Positions 59,057 to 64,000 of a stretch of 64,000 bases of DNA are shown here, one piece after another. The DNA lies in contig JADWOT020000002.1 in the NCBI GenBank assembly GCA_036345935.2, forward strand, positions 19,868,342-19,932,341, written 5' to 3'. This DNA comes from Taenia hydatigena. Its lineage: Eukaryota > Platyhelminthes > Cestoda > Cyclophyllidea > Taeniidae. The number at the start of each line of letters is the position of its first letter. Position 1 is the first letter of the stretch. The notes beneath the pieces are model-generated. The model did no database searches. It saw only the letters and a list, made by a program, of their open reading frames with translations, and was not told the origin of the DNA. Both the position numbers and the translations under genes were made by a program.

Positions 59057-62050
59057 TCAAGGTCGTGGCTGCGGTGGAGCTATGGGTACTCCACCAGGAC
59101 CCAACACTGTACTGGCGGCAGTAGCATTAGTGGCTACGGCAGCACCGGTACCACCCGTAGAAGCAGCAGCGCCAGTGCCTGTGGCGCCAGAGCTGACACC
59201 GCCGGTAAGGAATCCAGCATGCATGCTGGATCCGCCCGCTCCGGCAGTTAGGTAGGCAGAGGCTAGAGCGGCTGACTGTGGCGCATTAGTCAGAAAGAGA
59301 GCGTGACTCTGATCCCTAAATTCCGACCACCTATCGCTCTCCGCGTCTAGCTTCGCACTCACCTAGAGGATTTGAACAACACGTTCCGCACAATTCTTCC
59401 ATTAGAAAAAAAATAATGACAATGCCACAGCACCTACCTGCATCCCATAGAGAGGATTCTTTTGCATTGCCTTGAGAGCCTTCACGATGTAGGCGCGACA
59501 CTGACCCGGCTCACGAACGGTTACCGGTAGGCCGCGCTGCAGTGTCTGCAGTAGGAAATCGATGAGATCGCATTTGAGCGCCTGAAAGGATGAAAAAATA
59601 TTGCTGCTGAAATAAAAGCAGTAGGTACTATTTATTCCCTTCATTAATGTCCACAAAACATGGATGGTAGAACAGCAATATTATGGAACCAAAAGAAGTT
59701 AGTGCGACTCACTTGAGCAACGAGAGGATCACAGCCGGTAGTATTGAAGATGTTGAAAAAGGTCTCCCCCATTGTGCCCAACTCTTCGCCGACACAATAG
59801 CTAATCGCATGCCGGTAGCCAGCTATCGTCTCTCTTTCTATCATCGCACCGACACAAAGCTGATCAACAAAGGAAGAACAGTAAGAAGTAGGAAACGACA
59901 ACGAACGATTCCTTTAAAAAGAAAAGCTGAAGAATTTGAGGTGACAACTATTGGAAAGTCAAAAAAGTTATTTTGCGAACATAATCCTACAAACAGAAAG
60001 CCTGGTCACAACCAAGAATGGCAGCACAGCGTAAAGACAGTTGGCCTGAAGGACTTGAGAGGTGTACAGCGAAGAAATCCTATCTATCGTCCTAATTTCT
60101 GACCTTAAATCAACAAATGGTACGCAAGGGGGGCCCTAAAGCAGCAAACAACGCTTAAGGGGCGAAGTGGAACCATCAAATAGGTTTTAGATTCCGCAAA
60201 AAGAAAAAGACTGCATTTTCAAACTGCCTCACCTTGCTAGATGACATAGCATGCATCAAGAGAGCACACGTCCTTGCCTCCTCCGGTTCATTCACCGTGG
60301 GACACAGATCCAGTATTCTATGAGCAAATCCCTTCTTCGGTAGTCCATCCAACAATCCGGGTCGATCTGCCAGCAGTTGCAGCGCTGCTCGACTAAGCAA
60401 TCGCAGCAAGCCTGGATCCGTTCCTGACGACTTCCGGCTGAAAGTTTCTAGAATCCGATTCATCAGAGCCTCCAGAAAGGCCTCCGGTTGACGTAGCATC
60501 CAACGACCTGCAGCTTGGGAGACGTAGAGTTGGAGGTACACGCCTCCCACACAGACAACCTCCAAAGAATTAGAAAGTGATGCTTCTGTTCCAACACCGT
60601 CTCCATTTGTGTCAATGAGATTATGAGCGCGGAGGGCAGCGGTTATGGCGGTGGCATAAGAGACGGCGTAGGCGTCGGGAAGAGACCACTTAAGGGTGTG
60701 GTTCTTCTCCTGTTGACGATTAAACCTGAGGAGAGACAATACGATTAGGAATGCGAAAATGACTGTCAGACGTAAACCAGTGCGGAATCTTGAGGAGTGT
60801 AAATCAAAATGGTGATTCCAGCAGTTTGGCGTTAACAAAGGAACAATAGGAAGCAAATGTAAATGGCGATTTCAGGTAGAAAAGAGAAACAAAATCGTTC
60901 CCTTCTTGGCCGATTCGCGACTTTGGGAGACAGCCAATAAGGAGGAATGAAAATAGATTTGGAGACGATGGTCCAGTAAGCTTACCGGTTGCACATGTCG
61001 ATGATAGCCTCGGTCAAGTGATCTCGACAATCCTGGTTCCAAATCAGTTCTGGATTGAAATGGTCGGCTGGATTTGGGAGAAAGTAAGATCTAGTAGATT
61101 TTAGGCAAAAAGAAGTTTCTGTTCGTTTTGAATAATAAAAGTGTAAGGCCGTGCAATGAATAGCCATGAGAGATCGCTACTAATGACAACTGATAATAGA
61201 CCAAAAAAGAGCATCAAAAGTAGCTCCAATTATTTCAAAGGCACACTTCTCACCAAACAAAATGACACTTACAATCATAGAGCGCAACAAACTGTTCCGG
61301 TGAGCCTCGGATAGTTTCGGGAAATATGGAGGGTAGGAACTGCCCCAAAAGAGCCTGAATCCGTCGCCCCAATTGCGGATTAGCCAGACATCGACTAAGC
61401 AATTCCGCGGATCCACGTCGTACCTCAGGCACTTCTGAGGTTGCGATTGCTTCTAAGAGATATATCAACCCTCCAGCATACACGAGTTCCTTCAACAACG
61501 AGTTTATTGCGACTGCGTTAGTGAAGAAATCCAGCAGTGGTAGATGTGCTGAAAGAAAAAATTGATGCGAATGATTTGCTACTTGACACAAATCAGAAGT
61601 AAGCATATTGGTCCACATGAACCAACCAAGAGGTAGGGCACGGAACAGAATAACAGCCACAACAAGAAGATTTGATGCGTGGATATCGTTCAGACACTCT
61701 GGATTCTTTGCCGCAGCGTGAAGAGCTTCAATGGACCGCAGTTTGAGATCAGTATAGCCCTCTAGCTCGAGAATTCGGAAGAGGATATCGAAGTGGCCGA
61801 TGCACTGCAGTTCAACGCCTGTAATTCGAGAAAAAAATAATTGCTATTTATTTAACTTCAGTAGAGGTAATTTTTGTCTGGTAAAAAGCTCACCAGCATA
61901 GCTGCGGACGACGTTGCGGAGAGCTTCTAATGCGTACTCGAGGTGGGTGACACGTTTGGTAGTGGTTAGGAGACCATCAGAGGATTTTGGAAGTAGAGCC
62001 AGTTCTGTCTTGAGGTAATTCAGCAGATCAATGACGAAACCTTTGGGATT
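59057..62050 (-). CDS. DNAJC13: DNAJC13/RME-8, last eight exons (partial, runs off the right edge)
   Basis: Minus-strand exons: 62050-61894, 61818-61627, 61548-61273, 61067-60986, 60725-60233, 59859-59713, 59581-59438, 59362-59057; 1797 nt, 598 residues plus stop, all phases consistent. The blocks follow the RME-8 C-terminal third in order: LRNVVRSYAGVELQCIGHF; YAGGLIYLLEAIATSEVPEVR; FNPELIWN; GGVYLQLYVS; MLRQPEAFLEALMNRI; LVAQALKCDLIDFL; IVKALKAMQKNPLYG; WSEFRDQSHALFLT. RME-8 is a large endosomal J-domain protein that works with Hsc70 and the retromer/SNX-BAR machinery in clathrin uncoating and cargo recycling. The J domain and about 1,600 residues are expected to the right, outside the window. 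The C-terminal tail is unusually Ala/Gly/Thr-rich but keeps two YLTAG/FLTGG words like the YLTxG motifs of animal homologues. The 59860-60232 intron holds only frame shadows. Confidence 0.9.
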
Positions 62051-63213
62051 CTGTTTTGAGAAAGGGTAGAAAGGCATAGAAGATGCAAAAGGATACTTGC
62101 TCGCGAATCCATGTAAATAAAATCCAGATCTATTAATCCTTCCTGAGTTCCTCCATCCACCTCAGGTATGTCCATCCCGAAATCGTTCACTTAAATTAAT
62201 TATTTAACATCCATCCATTCACCTTAAATGAACCTGTCAATCGCTCATGAATCCACCCCTTTGTCTAATCATTAAGGTCAACATCCCAACCCTTGATCCC
62301 CCCACTCACATCTCTTTCAACTACCTGAGGGTTCTTACTAGTGCACTGCCAGTCGACATCCAACATTTCATCCTTTCGTCCAACACTTGCACGATTAATA
62401 GTTCTTAGTGGAAACTTCAAATGAGTTACCTGTTCATGCACTGATCCCAACTCAACTCGTATGCGTACTCATTCGGTTGCCCTGACAACATTTCGCATAT
62501 TTGCTAACCTATCATGTCATCCATTCCTAATGCATCCGTCCATTCATTCACTCGCACTCATTGACGCATTAACTTTCGACTTTTGTACTCATACCTCCGT
62601 TCAGTCATCAGTGTTTCATGAAAATCGTTGATCAGCCCTTTGTGCGTCTCTAGACTTTGTTCATACCCTTTCACCTTTCCTCACTACAGCAGTTCTACCA
62701 TCCACGTTTCCTCATTTTCAAAGATGGGCTCTCTTTTCGTCAAACCTTGTATCATTCATCGAATTCAATGTTCATTTGTTTAATCAGCTCCAAGTTCGTC
62801 TATCCATCTCCCGGTTCATCCACTCCGGGTGTTGTCCTCACTGGTACACTTCTAACTCATCCATCTGTCCATCCACTCAATCCTTCACCAAACCATTCAC
62901 CTACTCTTCCACTGAGAATCCATCCTATCAATCAATCAATCAATCAATCAATCAAGCAAACCTCCTTGACAATTTCGTGGCCACCAACACACACACTATT
63001 CGCTCAGATCATAGTAACAACTACTGGCCCAATGGAAAGCCACCTGATAGAGGAGCTTAGAATAGAGGTAGGCGTGGAAAGACTACCTTCTACGACGTTA
63101 ATGCGATTAATTCGCACTTAACTGTTGCAAAACCAGGAATACCTATGCAGGTGTGCCTTTTTGAGAGGGAAAGAGTACAGACCAGTCAAGTATTGCACCA
63201 AAGCAGTACCGAA
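62051..63213. other. pyrimidine-rich stretch upstream of the visible DNAJC13 exons
   Basis: It is mostly degenerate CCAT/TCAT words (reverse complement of the ATGG tracts seen elsewhere) with an ATCA microsatellite. It is probably DNAJC13 intron sequence. No DNAJC13 exon was found here. Confidence 0.55.
62927..62955 (+). repeat. (ATCA)7 microsatellite
   Basis: Seven uninterrupted ATCA units at the end of the degenerate tetranucleotide tract. Confidence 0.9.
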
Positions 63214-63964
63214 ATGTCGACAACACTCACCGTCCTCCTTATCATCGCGCTTACAACATCCTTGAGTAAGCACACTTTCGTGCAAAAGCCTCAACATTTT
63301 ATTGAACATTTCAGTACTTTGTGGAAAAAAATCGCGGTTTTTATGCAGAAAATTTCATTTTACTGAGACATGCTTCATGTATTATTCGTTTTGCGTCAAC
63401 AGGCTAAGAGTCACACCTTTCTGTACAAAGCAACTATATGACAGGCTAAGCTAACTTTTCTCTACGAGTCCAAAGATTACAGAAAACAGCAATTGCTCTA
63501 ATGATTAGGCTAGTCTCCACACATATTAATGAGCAAAAAGGGATTTTTACCGAAATGGTAGCACCTCGCATAGTTTCGAGACGGCTCTTTCAAAGAAAGG
63601 CAAATACTCCAGACCCGGCTAGAGGAATCAGTGGCGAACGAACGGATTTGAGATGAATAATTAGGTCGAGAATGAATAGATGGATCAGGGATGAGTTAAA
63701 GGCTGCAGAGATGAGCGGGTAGATAACTTCTCTTTCATACTATATTAAGTCAAAGAATGAGAATTCGGTTCACTACATCTTTCTGCAGATCCAACAAACT
63801 GCTGCGAGTCGGTGAGAAGACAGAAAAGATGCCTCAAATATGGACGCACATGTCACACTGCTGACAGCAAATGCTGTCAAGGGATGGTGTGTTTGCGCTA
63901 CCCAGAGACCCTCGAAACTGGCATGTGCATTCACTGCAAGTCTTGCAAACAAGCTGTCCTCTAG
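63214..63964 (+). CDS. small secreted ten-cysteine peptide, inhibitor-cystine-knot pattern
   Basis: Two exons, 63214-63265 and 63789-63964, joined in phase 1 (TTGA|gtaagc ... ttctgcag|AT); 228 nt, 75 residues. Exon 1 encodes a signal peptide (MSTTLTVLLIIALTTSL); the in-frame ATG 23 codons upstream (63145) would bury it, so 63214 is preferred. Exon 2 encodes the mature peptide with ten cysteines. Six fit a knottin spacing: C-x6-C-x6-CC-x4-C-x11-C, preceded by a CC pair and followed by CxxC. Splitting of signal and mature parts between exons is common in secreted peptide genes. Flatworms have families of small Cys-rich secreted proteins of unknown role (for example UPF0506); membership is a guess. 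Target and function are unknown. Confidence 0.75.
63266..63788 (+). other. intron of the Cys-rich peptide gene
   Basis: A 523-bp GT-AG intron between the signal-peptide and mature-peptide exons. No repeat or other gene was seen. Confidence 0.65.
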
Positions 63965-64000
63965 AATTTCGAAAACCGATCGCCTTCCAAACCGGCAATA

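Noticed and set aside
59683..60102. 139-codon plus-strand frame with a Lys/Arg-rich region
   Set aside because: It overlaps DNAJC13 exon 59859-59713 in antisense, so it is a frame shadow plus intron sequence.
1..64000. tRNA, rRNA, CRISPR arrays, bacterial operons or viral genes
   Set aside because: I looked for tRNA B-box-like words, repeat-spacer patterns and compact gene clusters and found none; the gene structure is that of an animal genome.

Overview
The window looks like tapeworm (cestode, parasitic flatworm) nuclear DNA. It is intron-rich, with GT-AG introns from about 0.1 to 7.5 kb, moderate GC and animal gene families only. There are no operons, tRNAs, rRNAs or CRISPR arrays that I can see. 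Assignment to cestodes, perhaps a cyclophyllidean, is an inference from gene style, intron lengths and short terminal-repeat elements; I cannot name the species.

Left to right: (1) two 5' exons of a DDX55-like DEAD-box RNA helicase on the minus strand (809-1768), running off the left edge. (2) A complete casein kinase 1 gamma gene on the plus strand (5152-26853), nine coding exons, 497 codons plus stop, with both long introns near its 5' end. (3) A complete NDUFA10 gene (mitochondrial complex I 42-kDa subunit) on the minus strand (28292-31279), six exons. (4) A repeat-rich intergenic block (31.3-35.7 kb) with six solo-LTR-like elements. (5) A complete organic anion transporter (SLCO/OATP) gene on the plus strand (35680-54621), ten coding exons, 1039 residues, whose introns carry two long repeat families in direct and inverted copies. 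(6) A complete tetraspanin gene (56651-57886), followed at once by what looks like a decayed exon of a second tetraspanin. (7) The last eight exons of DNAJC13/RME-8 on the minus strand (59057-62050), continuing past the right edge. (8) A two-exon gene (63214-63964, plus strand) for a small secreted ten-cysteine peptide with inhibitor-cystine-knot spacing. It probably lies inside an RME-8 intron on the opposite strand.

All exon chains were built by reading frames, splice sites and phase by hand. Every complete chain gives a total length divisible by three. The genes are unrelated housekeeping, membrane and secreted functions and do not form a pathway. The most interesting items are the knottin-like peptide gene, the 186-bp element family with 5-bp target duplications, the inverted repeats around SLCO exons 3-5, and alternative donors in the SLCO and tetraspanin genes.
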